Source: Hydractinia symbiolongicarpus | Lineage: Eukaryota > Cnidaria > Hydrozoa > Anthoathecata > Hydractiniidae | Reading direction: 5' to 3' | Length of the DNA stretch: 64,000 nt | Assembly: GCF_029227915.1 (NCBI RefSeq) | Contig: NC_079883.1 | Coordinates: 16,308,001 to 16,372,000 of the forward strand | Shown here: piece by piece, positions 1-9,647 of the stretch | How positions within the stretch are numbered: the stretch's first letter is position 1 | Layout: each line of letters starts with the position of its first letter | Notes under the pieces: generated by a model | The model's input: only the letters and a program-made list of their open reading frames with translations | What the model was told of the DNA's origin: nothing | Databases searched by the model: none | Made by a program: the position numbers and the translations under genes

Positions 1-857
1 CTATCACATTGAATTTTTTCAGCCTGTTTTTTAAGGATCAAGATATATAATGTTGATGATGCGATGCATCTCCGTTTTCCTTGTGATTGCTGATTAAATA
101 AAGCTCTGTTACATGTTTGTTTTCGCGTCTTTTTCTGCCTAATTTGTTCTTAATCGTAAGAGGACGGTTTCATTATCCATTCTATTTTCTTTGAAATTTT
201 TGTTTATATGAAAAATGGATGTTCTTTGCTGCTAATAGAGCTCTATAATTATTTATATACACACAAGCCAGAGAAAAGAAACGATTACAAGCAATCGTAT
301 TTTATGTCAAAATTTAGGCCTAAGTTTTTCTTAGTTATGAAAACGATGTTTTAAAACTGAAGCAGTTCTTATTTTGTTCTCTTTTTTCGGCAAAATCTAA
401 GGCTCGTGTTCTTATAAAATTGTTCTTACATAAAAAGGCGTGTATTGATTTATTATCTATGTTCTTTCTTGTGTTTGTTTACAACTTGCTGCAATCTTTT
501 TACTTTTTAACTTTTGCCTTAGATCATGCTACTATGTATATTGTTTACCCTAACGAATATTTCTTACAGTGCTAAAAGAAGAGCTACAAAACGATGGACG
601 GAGATTAAGGGACAGGGGTCCGAGTCGAGATGGTGTTCTTATCTCGTTGGCTCGTTGGTTGATTTTTATGGAAACGTTGGCTGGTTGGCTAGTATTTTTA
701 TGCAGTAGCTTCGCGGTAGTATTCTAAATTTTAGTCGTTTTGTTATTTTATTTTGACATAGTAATTTTAGATGGTATTTTAAGATCAAACGTGTGGTTAA
801 AGCTGCCTGTGTATTATTGTGGATATTAAATATTAATTTATCGAAATTTATTCATAG
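1..857. other. AT-rich non-coding stretch
   Basis: I see no convincing exon here. Short open frames (for example around 526-708) lack family motifs and splice context. The stretch lies upstream of the dehydrogenase exon. I searched for the N-terminal Rossmann (TGxxxGxG) exon of that gene and did not find it, so it is probably outside the window or lost. Confidence 0.5.
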
Positions 858-1131
858 TTCGTTGTGCTGGAATTGGACACTGCGCGCCGGTCGAAGCAAC
901 ATCCGTCGCCGACGTTAAGCGCGTCATAAACACTAATTCTATCGGTATGATGAGTTTGACATCCAAAGTTTTACCTTCGATGAAGAACAGACAAATTGGT
1001 CATATAGTCGCTGTGTCAGCCATTTGTGGCATTATTGGTTTCCCCTTTAACAGCATCTACTCAGCTTCAAAGTTTGCTGTGGAAGGCTATTGCGAATCTT
1101 TGCGTGAAGAACTTAAGGATTTCTGCATCAA
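858..1131 (+). CDS. Exon of a retinol dehydrogenase 8 / 17-beta-HSD1-like short-chain dehydrogenase (partial)
   Basis: SDR-family oxidoreductases use NAD(P)H to interconvert retinoids or steroids. The exon opens after an acceptor AG at 856-857 and closes at a GTAAGA donor at 1132. It encodes about 91 residues in one frame: an AGIG segment (the usual NNAGxG turn with both Asn replaced, reading RCAGIG), then DVKRVINTN, a catalytic Ser in AVSAICG, and the YSASK tetrad (Tyr and Lys) followed by FAVEGYCESL. The last codon is split after two bases. The FAVEGYCESL signature is typical of the RDH8/HSD17B1 branch. I could not find the preceding cofactor-binding exon or the following exon, so this may be one exon of a gene with long introns or an isolated pseudo-exon. 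The NN-to-RC change in a normally conserved turn favours decay, but the frame is open throughout. Confidence 0.7.
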
Positions 1132-3059
1132 GTAAGATCCGCAGATTTTACTATCCTCCCAACATTAATTGAAACAAAGTTATTAATGTTTTTACTGTCA
1201 TTTTAACGAAAGATCCTTAATACAATAGCAAGGATTATTCATAAGTAAAATCAGCGCACCGTCCATTCCACACTTTTTTAGACTCAAATGTCTCATTTAT
1301 TTTTGCGTGAACAACACAAAGTGTCATAAGCTCAATAACTATCAGCATAGATATTGGATGCTACAAGAGTTCTAAAAAAATACTTTCAAAATTTTCATCC
1401 TGGTAATCTGTCTGCCAGTCCTTTAGAATTGTTCAAATTGTTTGTTCACAGAAGATAATATTCGTGAAATTCTTTAGTGTCGATTTGTTTTTTTCCTCAC
1501 AAAAAATATTTCATATTCCACAATCTCTTACATAACCTAAAAAGACAAAAAAATGACCTACGTTTATCTTGCTGAAAGAACAGATGAATTATATTTACAC
1601 TAGTTGAACGACCCGTAAAAAATCCACATGATTATGAAGGCAAACAGTTACGGGGATATCTTTTGATAGCGTCATTAATAATGTACATATACAAAAAAAT
1701 TGTTAACATGTTCCTTCTAGAGCTTGAAACTGGTGATCAAAATAATATAAAGGATCATTTGCTTTTAACAAACTGTAAGGAGATATCAGGGTTTAAAAAA
1801 TTTTTGATGACCTGCCATCAACCGATTGCTTCCGAAACTGTACAACTTTGAGAAATCGGTCCAATGACTACACTAATTTTAATAATACTAGACGTCAGTC
1901 TTTGTGATAAAGTAATGTTTAAAAAACCGATAAACCGATTTGTATGAGAAGAAAAAATCATCTTTGAAAAGCCGAATATTATTTTAAGTTACAGACACAG
2001 TTAGCGTATTAATATACTAAACTAGTTGTTAAACCCGTGAAAAATCCAGAAAATGTTTTACGCTTCTTACATAAACCAGTAAACCTTTTGAACAAAATCA
2101 ATAATAACAATAACAAAGCCCTTGACTTGTACACAAATTTAAAACAAAGCAACTACATTCCCTGTGGTTTCAAAACCCGTCACGGTAAATTTAAATTGAC
2201 ATACAATAAAATTTTCTGCTAATTAGTTTGCCTTGTTATTTATCACATGATTTGCGCTAAGATAATTTAAAATGTGAACAAACGTTTTGTAAATTACAGA
2301 ATATAGTTGTAGGAAATGCTTTATGGACGCCGTTTTAGAAAATTGTAGGAAATATAATTTCTTTCCCTGTTACAGACAAACAGCCTCCCTGACATGTAAA
2401 AAGGAAAGGCTTGATTATCAGTAACTCTTCATTTCCTCCTAAAATTTTTTTTATACGTTTTTTAGTGTTTTCTCCTAGAATTTGACCCCAATATCTCCTA
2501 TTATTAAAAAAATAAAATTTTGAAGTTTTAAATATATTTGAAATGACATTGACAAGCATTTTGTGGACAAAATTTGTACTTGCAAAAAAAATTTTCTTTC
2601 TAGGCAGTACATCAGAACCGTTCGAGCAACCGTAACCGTTTTGTTTTTCTTTTACAAGCAACAATTTTTAATTACTGCACAAAGGAAACTTGCTTTGTGA
2701 AGTAATTTTTGTGAATAACCATATTATTACTAAATGTTAATAATTAAACTGTATGACAAACTAATTTTGAAAATAATGCAAACTTAAAATTTGCTCATAA
2801 CCAATCTCGTTTTTATGTTATTATGCGTTTTCGCAAATAACATTTTGTCCATTCGATACTTTTGATAAAGTGTTTATATATACGTAAAGTAGGCAATTCT
2901 TTAATTTTCATATTTTGGTGTTTTTCTTCAGAAACTTTCATTATTATGTAAAGGTTATTTGACATTAGTTATTTCTGAATATTGTTAACCTATTTTGTAA
3001 TAGTCCAGGATTCGAAACCGTTGGTGGTGTAGTAGTTGTGGTAGTACATAAAACTTTAA
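1132..3059. other. AT-rich spacer
   Basis: About 1.9 kb with no recognisable coding exon, RNA gene or repeat family. Short open frames at 1663-1851, 2037-2222 and 2335-2664 have low-complexity AT-driven composition. No continuation of the dehydrogenase gene was identified. Confidence 0.5.
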
Positions 3060-3658
3060 TCACAAGATTGCAGGTCGTGCAACTGTCCAATCTTTCCCAC
3101 TTTGAATGTTGGTAATCTTGTTAGGCCATGTGAAGTAAGCAATCGTATTTTGTGACGGTTTTTGTTTCTTCACTGACTGCGTATTTTGCAAGTTCTCCAG
3201 ACAAGAGAAGACGTACCGCAGTTTGAATTTCACGAGAAGAGATGGTCGACTTTTTGTTTTGAAGAGCCAAACGCAAAGCTTCAGAAGCAATGCGCTCAAA
3301 GATGTCGTTGACAAATGAGTTCATGATGCTCATAGCTTTCCTTGAAACTCCGACATCTGGTTGAACTTGTTTCAAAACGTTGTAGATGTAAATAGCATAA
3401 CTTTCCTTTCTCTTTCTCTTGCGTTTCTTTTCACCAGTTCAACTAATCTTTCCTTCTTTTTTGCCGGCTCTCTTTTCATCTTTCTTGGCTACTTTAGGTG
3501 CCTGTTTTCCTCCTTTAAGCCTGTGTCACACTTATGAAGCAGATGTAGAAGCAAGTGAAGTAAGCATGCGCAGTTAGTGCGAAGCAAGAAATGAAGCAAG
3601 ATGCGAAGCAAGTAGCTCACACTAGCGCAAGAAGATCACTTGCATTCTTTTGTTAAAC

Positions 3659-4790
3659 ATGGATGAAGAGGAGTATTTAGTTATGATTTTGGGATATTTG
3701 TTGTTGAAAAAACGACGGCACAAGCGACGAGAAAAAACTCTAAATATTTCAAGAAAAGTATGGGTTCGCAAGATTTTTAAGCATCGTGAACAACGTGGTG
3801 TTTACCATACGCTGGTTCAAGAAGTGCTGCTTGGGGACAGAGAATCTTATTTCAAGTTAGAATTTTATATAATTTTTTAGCTTAAGTTTGTGGAAAGAAT
3901 TTGTTTTATATAATAACTGAGTAATAACTGAAGCCTGAGTCTTTCCAGTACCTCTTAAATGTTATTGGTCCATCGATAGCAAAGAATGATACTCGATTTA
4001 GAAAAGCTATTTCTCCTGCTGAACGATTATTCTTAACAATATCTTTTTCCTACCGAATTGGTCGATCTACTATCTGCGGTATAATAAAAGAAACATGTAC
4101 CGCTATATGGGATGTTCTAAATGAACAGTATTTACGTATACTAAAGCATCCCGATGACTGGAAAAGAATCGCTGATGATTTGACACTGCATAGGTGCAAT
4201 CGATGGGAAACACGTCACTATTAAATCACCGTTAAATAGCGGATCCCTATATTTAGGGTATTTTATATAGGGTATTTTAGCACTGTATTGATGGCCATAT
4301 GCGATGCAAGATATATCTTTACGCTTGTTGATGTTGGCAGATATGGATCAAACAATGATAGTGGTGTTTTCCGGATTCACTGATGGGCCGAGCATTTTTT
4401 CAAAACCAAATGAATTTATCAGAACCTGAAATACTGAATGAAAACCCAAGCTTGGGCAAAATACCTAACTATCTCGTCGGCGATGAAGCATTTTCGCTGC
4501 AAACATGGTTCCTTCGACCATTTCCAGACAGAGGTATACCCGAAGATCAAGCAATCTTTACCTATCGACTATCCAGGGCAAGAAGAATTATTGAGAACAG
4601 CTTCGGTATATTGTGTGCCCGGTAGAGAATATTTATGAGGCCTATTCAATGTAGCGTAGAAACAGCAGATTTGATAGCCAAAGCAGCGTTGTGTTTGCAC
4701 AACTTTCTTGTCAAACAAACAGCGCTGGTTACTGTCCTAGTGGTTTTGTTGATTCTTATGATGAGACAGGGAAAATAAAGGATGGTGAAT
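3659..4790 (+). pseudogene. Harbinger DDE transposase (broken)
   Basis: The start is ATG at 3659 (MDEEEYLV). The first exon runs to about 3855 and carries the KVWVRKIFKHREQRG...HTLVQE region seen at Harbinger N-termini. A short intron of about 100 bp with a weak donor ends at the acceptor before 3950. Downstream blocks read RKAISPAERLFLTI, then GAIDGKHV near 4193-4220 (first catalytic Asp), [13 protein letters not shown] near 4328-4370 (second Asp), VGDEAFSL near 4475, and YRLSRARRIIENSFGI near 4560-4615 (catalytic Glu region), then the end of the domain with ALCLHNFL. Frame changes near 4190 and 4250-4380 and a TAG in place of the conserved Trp at 4623 interrupt it. A C-terminal tail may continue to about 4980. 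No functional protein is expected. Confidence 0.85.
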
Positions 4791-5124
4791 GGAGAAGTAT
4801 TACTTCCACACGTAACGATAGAGGAGCTTTTTTAACTGACATTCCTTCATTACGAGGATCTAGGGTATCACAATCAGCAATAGAAGTACGAAATGCTATC
4901 AAAACCTACGTAAACTCAATGGAAGGCTCGGTACCATGGCAGTGGAACCACGTATGCAGCAGAGGAGAGATACTACAGTGACATATTGTCATATTAAAGT
5001 TGTATTTTCTGTTGGAATATTAAATACAACCTATTGCATGCAAAATCTTAAATTTATTATTGCCTTTGTCCTGCGTGGTATTGCTGAAATAAGTTCCCAG
5101 GTAAATATATTTATTTCGGCCATT

Positions 5125-6024
5125 TTAAAGAAGCTGTGTAAACGACATTTGTCGATTGAAAACTGGACTTCCAGTGTTTATTTCTCCTTGAGGGGGTACT
5201 TTAGGTGTGGTAGGTGTCTGCGAACAACTCTGTATATGCGGTGATGATGGCTGTGCAGTGGGTACGGGTGTGGAAGGCATAAATCCAATGGGAGATTCTT
5301 CTTGTCGTTGTTCGAGCAAGAATTTAAGCATTATGTTATCAACCTTATGTTTCGCCAATAGCTTCCTGTTACCTGATAACTTACGTAGATTAGCTGTTAG
5401 AAGCTCCCCGTACAGTGTGTCTTCATCTTTCGAATTTGCTGGGTTACATAATCTTTTTTTCAATTGTCCTCATTAGTTGTTTATCGCAATCATCGTCAGC
5501 CTCGCGAGATGGTTTTCTGTGAAGAGAATTAATGTTTTACAAAATTATTTTACATCAAAAATAATAATAATACTTAGTTTTGCGCTTTACCTTGACCTCT
5601 TTCTATATTTATTCCTGCCGGTAACAGATGAAACATCTGAAGCTGCCAGTGACACGACGGAGGCGCTGTCATCGATATTATCATCATCGTCGTCATTAAG
5701 TTGCTCCATCATCATCTCTTGTTCATCCCTGTTCTCTATTTCAAAGTTTCTTTTACTTCGCGTCGTTCACGGCCATACTTATTTCTAAGGTTTCTAAAAG
5801 CTACCTCGACAGTTTTAGCTATAAAAACAAAACAAATGCTCACATTTTTCAAGTATGTAAGCTAAAAAAATAGGATTTCTCAACTTACCATTCTGTAAAC
5901 CTAACTCGGTCGCAACATCATTCCAAGCTCGGAATCTTTTGTTTTTATCTTTGTGGTCTTTATCGGATTTATCACACAAAATTGTATATTTCCTGACAAC
6001 TTCGGCAAGTTTTTCATCTGCCAT
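5125..6024 (-). pseudogene. Harbinger MADF/Myb-like accessory protein (broken)
   Basis: This is the second Harbinger protein, which in this superfamily binds DNA and helps import the nuclease. The start is ATG at 6024 (MADEKLAEVVRKYTILCDKS). The N-terminal exon has the MADF-like spacing of hydrophobic and Trp residues: RFRAWNDVATELGL, then the lead into an intron after about 5890. A middle segment at about 5600-5800 encodes a basic stretch (RNKYGRERR) followed by an acidic, Ser-rich linker, with one frame break near 5750. The last segment at 5125-5463 encodes a helical region (ELLTANLRKL...HKVDNIMLKFLLEQ) and a Pro/Thr/Ser-rich tail. It is convergent with the transposase inside the same element. 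The number of exons is my inference. Confidence 0.65.
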
Positions 6025-6313
6025 ATTTGTTGTTATGATAAGTTCTGTTTTTTTGTTTTTGTTTTTTATCATTTGCTTCACTTGCGCACCTTGCATTACC
6101 TGCTCACACCATAAAAATCATGAAGCAAGCGTGAAGGAGATGCAGCAATGAAGCAAGAATATCAAAATTTTTTGATATTCTTGCTTCAACGTTGGCTTCA
6201 TGCTTCACGCTTGCTTCACTTGCTTTAGTCATGCTCACATTAACTTGCTTCTGCATCAGCATTTGCATCTGCTTCATAGGTGTGACACAGGCTTTAGCTG
6301 CAGCGTCAGACAT

Positions 6314-6587
6314 GGTTAAAAATTTTTGCTACTTAAACTCGTAAGTAAGCAAGTCAAAACTTTTTGTTTATAAGTAAAAAAATCGCATCGAATTCGATCC
6401 GAAAACGTCGATACGCAATTTAATTGGTTAGAAAAAAAATCTTTTGTTTAATACTTAATTATGATTGGTTAAAAAAACATGATTTCGATCCTATTTTTAG
6501 GATGAAAAAACGACTAAAGTTTATTTCGTTAACACTTACGTTAAATATTCGTACGTTTTTGTATTAACTTACAAATAAATTGCAGTT
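6314..6587. promoter_or_regulatory. Shared H2B/H2A divergent promoter
   Basis: A 274-bp spacer separates the divergent histone starts. Inverted CCAAT boxes (ATTGG) lie at 6423-6427 and 6464-6468, typical of animal histone promoters. A TATA-like TTAAATA at 6541-6547 is placed for H2A, 41 bp before its ATG. A TTTATAAG at about 6367-6375 could serve H2B on the other strand. Since both genes are pseudogenes this promoter is probably a relic. Confidence 0.55.
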
Positions 6588-6970
6588 ATGTCTGGACGTG
6601 GAAAAGGTGGAAAAGCTAAGGCTAAAGCCAAGACAAGATTCTTAAGAGCTGGACTTCAATTTCCAGTTGGAAGAGTGCATAGATTCCTTCGTAGAGGGGA
6701 CTGTGCTAACTGAATTGGATCTGGAGCATCAGTATACTTAGCAGCCGTCTTGGAATATTTATCTGCTGAGATATATTGGAGTTGGCTGGTAACGCAGCAA
6801 GAGACAACAAAAAAGCTAGGATTATCCCAAGACATTTACAATTAGCTGTTCGTAATGATGAAGAATTAAACAAACTTTTGAGCGGTGTAACCATTGCAGC
6901 TGGTGGTGTTTTGCCAAACATTCAAGCTGTCTTACTTCCGAAGAAGAACGACAAAGGACAGAAGAAGTAA
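6588..6970 (+). pseudogene. Histone H2A pseudogene
   Basis: Core histone of the H2A-H2B dimer. It starts [17 protein letters not shown] and continues [22 protein letters not shown] at about 6711 replaces the Arg codon of the usual NRIGSGAPVY segment, consistent with a CGA-to-TGA transition. A 2-bp TA insertion near 6773 shifts the frame in AEILELAG. From there the second half is clean in the new frame: [51 protein letters not shown], ending QKK-stop at 6970. The acidic-patch region is otherwise well conserved, so the inactivation looks fairly recent. It cannot give a full protein. Confidence 0.93.
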
Positions 6971-6992
6971 ACCGCAACACTCAGAAAACAAC

Positions 6993-7008
6993 GGCTATTG
7001 TTACACAC
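6993..7008 (+). terminator. Degenerate histone 3' stem-loop after H2A
   Basis: GGCTATTGTTACAC starts 22 bp after the H2A stop, preceded by ACAAC. It matches the 5' half of the replication-dependent histone 3' hairpin (GGCTnT, 4-nt loop), but the 3' half no longer pairs. The counterpart after H1 is better preserved. Read as a relic of the processing signal. Confidence 0.5.
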
Positions 7009-7173
7009 ATCTTTAGAAAAACATTGTTTTTTTTTCACAAAACTATATCCTTATAGTCTACTAATAGATAATCCATGCATACGCCTTGCCCTAAGTAACT
7101 CAAAGAAAATAAATAAAAATTTTGGTAACAATGTCAAAATAAATTGCACGTATTTGCCCCTACTAATGTTAAT

Positions 7174-7293
7174 GTCTACGGCCATACGACAATGAACACA
7201 CCCGTTTTCGTCTGATCACGGAAGTTAAGCATCGTCGGGCCGGGATAGTACTTGGATGGGGAACCACCTGGGAACTGCCGATGTCGTAGGCTT
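7174..7293 (+). rRNA. 5S ribosomal RNA
   Basis: A 120-nt gene begins GTCTACGGCCATAC and ends GTCGTAGGCTT, with the ends pairing as helix I. The internal RNA polymerase III promoter is recognisable: the A-box/C-box area CGGAAGTTAAGCA and GGATAGTACTTGGATGGG. A TTTT run directly follows (7292-7295). It deviates from the usual metazoan sequence at several stem positions (for example ACGACAATGAACACACCCG), partly compensated on the other side (GCCGATGTCG). It lies 200 bp after H2A, so it belongs to the histone cluster. Whether it is expressed cannot be told. Confidence 0.92.
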
Positions 7294-7373
7294 TTCATTT
7301 TCACTTGTTGTTGCCTTTTTATTTCAATAGCGCTGTGATATATTTCTTGTTATAAAATAGCTTTTGAGTATGT

Positions 7374-7938
7374 CAATTAAGGAACGTGGCGTTTGTTATG
7401 AGTGTTTCCTATCTGGCCGCAATAAATGCTCTCGTTCCAGGGCTGAGGTTTAAGAGCACCATACTCGGAATGGCGCGATAGAATTTCGTACATTATCTTT
7501 TCTCACAAAAAAATAAATTCTAAAAAGTATCCCTACCTTGGCTTGCTGTAACTCTTTAGTTTAACTGACCACCGACACCCGCGTGTCGGTGGTCAGTTAA
7601 ACGCTAAGGTAAAACCTCGCTCGGCTGTTACGATACGTGTGGGAAAGCCCGTGATTGCGATATAAGTCCTCGGAAGGTGGCGGACTTTTATTTTATTTGC
7701 CATTCCTAAAAGTTAAAAGTTATTTCTCTTACTATCACCTGAAAATGTCGTCGTAAAGAGTTACAGCAAGCCAAGGTAGGGATACTTTTTAGAATTTATT
7801 TTTTTGTGAGAAAAGATAATGTACGAAATTCTATCGCGCCATTCCGAGTATGGTGCTCTTAAACCTCAGCCCTGGAACGAGAGCATTTATTGCGGCCAGA
7901 TAGGAAACACTCATAACAAACGCCACGTTCCTTAATTG
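7374..7938. repeat. Perfect 185-bp inverted repeat with 195-bp spacer
   Basis: The arms 7374-7558 and 7754-7938 are reverse complements with a constant coordinate sum of 15312, so no indel separates them; I saw no mismatch on reading through. The spacer contains a second perfect hairpin (7559-7602) and a GC-richer segment of unknown identity. No open frame, terminal duplication or known TIR motif was recognised. It lies between the 5S and U1 genes. Confidence 0.9.
7559..7602. repeat. Perfect 20-bp-arm hairpin inside the inverted repeat
   Basis: GTTTAACTGACCACCGACAC is followed by a CCGC loop and its exact reverse complement. It directly abuts the inner end of the left 185-bp arm, so it forms the tip of a nested foldback rather than a separate site. 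Confidence 0.9.
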
Positions 7939-8004
7939 ATCAAAATGAACAAGCTTAGGCTAATTGGGCGCGGGCCCAATTAGCTTAAGCTTGTTCATTT
8001 TGAT
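7939..8004. repeat. 66-bp palindrome between the inverted repeat and U1
   Basis: The arms of about 31 bp (starting ATCAAAATGAACAAGCTTA) have one mismatch and a tiny GC-rich centre around 7970. It starts at the base after the right 185-bp arm and ends a few bases before the U1 3' end, so hairpins fill the whole 5S-U1 interval. Confidence 0.88.
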
Positions 8005-8008
8005 TTAG

Positions 8009-8175
8009 GAAGGGGGTGGGCGCAGACGCAGACCCCCACTACCAGAAATTGTACGGTCGAGTTACTGACGTTTGCAGTAATTGCAGAGGATAGCCCAAGC
8101 GTAGTGCAATGCAAGAGCCTCACTCTGGAAGAAAACCCTCATTGATCAGTCTTTTTTTCCCCGTCAGGTAAGTAT
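8009..8175 (-). ncRNA. U1 spliceosomal snRNA
   Basis: On the minus strand the gene starts ATACTTACCTG at 8175, the invariant 5' end that pairs with 5' splice sites. It continues through a stem-loop I with TGATCAATGAGG (U1-70K-type loop), ATTGCAC in loop II (U1A-type binding loop), AACTCGACCG, an Sm-like site AATTTCTGG, and a terminal stem-loop with GGTAGTGGGGGTCTGCG. The length of about 167 nt fits metazoan U1 (about 164). Several stem positions differ from vertebrate U1, so the copy may be a lineage variant or slightly decayed. It is closely linked to 5S and the histone genes. Confidence 0.88.
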
Positions 8176-8469
8176 GAGTTGGAATTGCACCGTAGCATGA
8201 GGGTACCTTTCAAACACTTGTGGCTTGAGTGTGTTATAAACTGCCGTGTCGCGGGGCATAGGCTGCATTCTCCCCCAGTGTACGCGTTTTGTTCCCGCCG
8301 TAGACTATGCGGAGTGCCGTCGGAAAGCGGACTGTATTAACAAGGGCGACAATACTAAGTGCGTGATATTACTTTCCAATATGCCGGCGTACATTCCGTT
8401 TATCAACGCCTTACCCCACAACGTGCGCGCGCGTTACACAATAGACCATGCAGTCGAGATGCGACAGTG

Positions 8470-8542
8470 CGACCCTGCCAGGAGTCAAACCTGGAATCCC
8501 CTGATTCGTAGTCAGATGCCTTATCCATTGGGCCACAGGGCC
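8470..8542 (-). tRNA. tRNA-Arg (anticodon ACG)
   Basis: A 73-nt cloverleaf: acceptor GGCCCTG/CAGGGTC (one G-U pair), A-box-like TGGCCCAATGG, anticodon stem TCTGA/TCAGG with loop CTACGAA (anticodon ACG), T-stem CCAGG/CCTGG. The T-loop reads TTTGACT, so the universal C56 that pairs with G19 is a T, and the B-box is one base off. No T-run terminator follows within 25 bp. It is structurally near complete but possibly a weak or pseudo tRNA. Confidence 0.8.
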
Positions 8543-9108
8543 ATGCTTATGACTTCGCCCCATCGTTATTTCCGCTTGCACATTCGTTTTACTTACGGGA
8601 GAATTCTTCGTGTTTGTAGCCATGAAAGAAATTTTTTTACTGTGGTCTAATAAAAAAGTCGAAACGCAGTGCTCAATATATGAATTGCTTCTAATAGCCG
8701 GAAACAGGCCGTGTCGCCGATGTAAGCCGACCTACGTAACGCAAATCAAAGAACGCTTTATGAAAATCCTAACACGAGCGCGGAAGAAGCCCGAATTAAC
8801 ACACTAGATGTAATGCTGAAGACCTCAACTTCCAGCAGCTTCTCCTGCAAACTAATGCCTCGTATCACGAATAAAAATTAACATGTTTTCGCATAGCATA
8901 GTTGCGGCACCCAAAACAGACATTATACGATGTACAGAAACACACATCCCTGTTTTCGCGCCAAATCAATTCCCGGGAATGGTACTTTTACGTCCGCGTA
9001 ATTCGCACCGTCTTAAATTATATCTCATTTACACGGTAATGTTTAGTATACTTCTACTGTGATAACAAGCATCGTTTATCGTTGGATTGTTGTAAGAGAA
9101 CATTAAAA
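8543..9108. other. Spacer between tRNA-Arg and histone H1
   Basis: No gene seen. The last ~100 bp upstream of H1 should contain its promoter, but I found no clear CCAAT or TATA pair, only a TTAAATTATATC stretch near 9014-9025. Confidence 0.4.
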
Positions 9109-9617
9109 ATGAGTGAAGCAGCTTCTCCAAAGAAAATCGCACCCAAGAAGAAACCTGCCACAAAGAAGACAGCTGATCACCCTAAATATGTGGACATGAT
9201 CAAGGCAGCTATCGCTACCTTAAAGGAACGCGGTGGTTCGTCTCGCCAAGGTATTACAAAATATATTCATGCAAATTACAAAGTTGCTGAAAACTCAGAT
9301 CTTCATCTGAAAATGGCTCTTAAACGAGGAGTAACATCAGGCGATTTGATTCAAACTAAAGGCACTGGTGCTTCTGAATCATTTAAGCTAGGTCAGGTAA
9401 AGAAAGAAAAACCTAAGAAAAAGGCCGCAGCAAAAAAGCCTACTGCAAAGAAAAATACACCAAAAAAGAAGACAGAAAAGAAGAGCACGCCAAAGAAATC
9501 AGCAAAAGAGCCTGCCACAAAGAAGGCCTCGGCTAAGAAACTGTTGCTAAAAAACCTGCAGCAAAGAAGGTCAAAAAGACTTCCAAAAAGGCAGCAAAGA
9601 AGACAGCAAAAAAATAA
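9109..9617 (+). pseudogene. Histone H1 gene with a frameshifted C-terminal tail
   Basis: Linker histone. ATG at 9109 gives [20 protein letters not shown], then a winged-helix globular domain: [67 protein letters not shown] long Lys/Ala/Pro tail follows. Near 9540 one base is missing. Reading the other frame from there restores [20 protein letters not shown] up to TAA at 9615-9617, while the unshifted frame runs into an unrelated tail ending at 9642. The globular domain is intact, so a protein with an altered last ~35 residues could still be made. Because its neighbours are dead, I call it a pseudogene, with the caveat that a sequencing error would make it normal. Confidence 0.85.
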
Positions 9618-9647
9618 TTTGTGTATCTGGCTATTACATTAACAAAC

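Larger units (their letters stand above)
3515..6296 (+). mobile_element. PIF/Harbinger DNA transposon with TTA target duplication
   Basis: The element proper is 3518-6293. Its terminal inverted repeats begin AGCCTGTGTCACAC at the left and end in the exact reverse complement at the right. The subterminal regions carry many AAGC/GAAGCAAG-type repeats in both orientations. The target duplication is TTA at 3515-3517 and 6294-6296, the 3-bp TWA preference of PIF/Harbinger. Two convergent genes lie inside, the standard layout of the superfamily: a DDE nuclease on the plus strand and a MADF/Myb-like DNA-binding protein on the minus strand. Both are damaged, so the copy is no longer autonomous, but the ends are well preserved. 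A second, internally deleted copy is at 16984-17867. Confidence 0.93.
3121..6313 (-). pseudogene. Histone H2B pseudogene, split by a Harbinger transposon
   Basis: H2B pairs with H2A in the nucleosome core. The first codons (start at 6313, reading MSDAAAK) are separated from the rest of the gene by a 2776-bp transposon at 3518-6293. Past the element the frame resumes with GGKQAPKVAKKDEKR, the basic N-tail, then [40 protein letters not shown] and [18 protein letters not shown], the histone fold. There is also an in-frame TGA in the tail (near 3441) and the C-terminus is degraded: after VTKY the usual short TSSK-like end is replaced by DCLLHMA. One TTA copy of the target duplication restores the original reading frame exactly, so the insertion point is certain. 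The gene is dead three times over: insertion, nonsense codon and altered C-terminus. It is divergent to H2A. Confidence 0.93.

Noticed and set aside
8246-8650. 134-codon frame
   Set aside because: Overlaps the tRNA-Arg and has no protein signature; GC content of the RNA gene region keeps it open.
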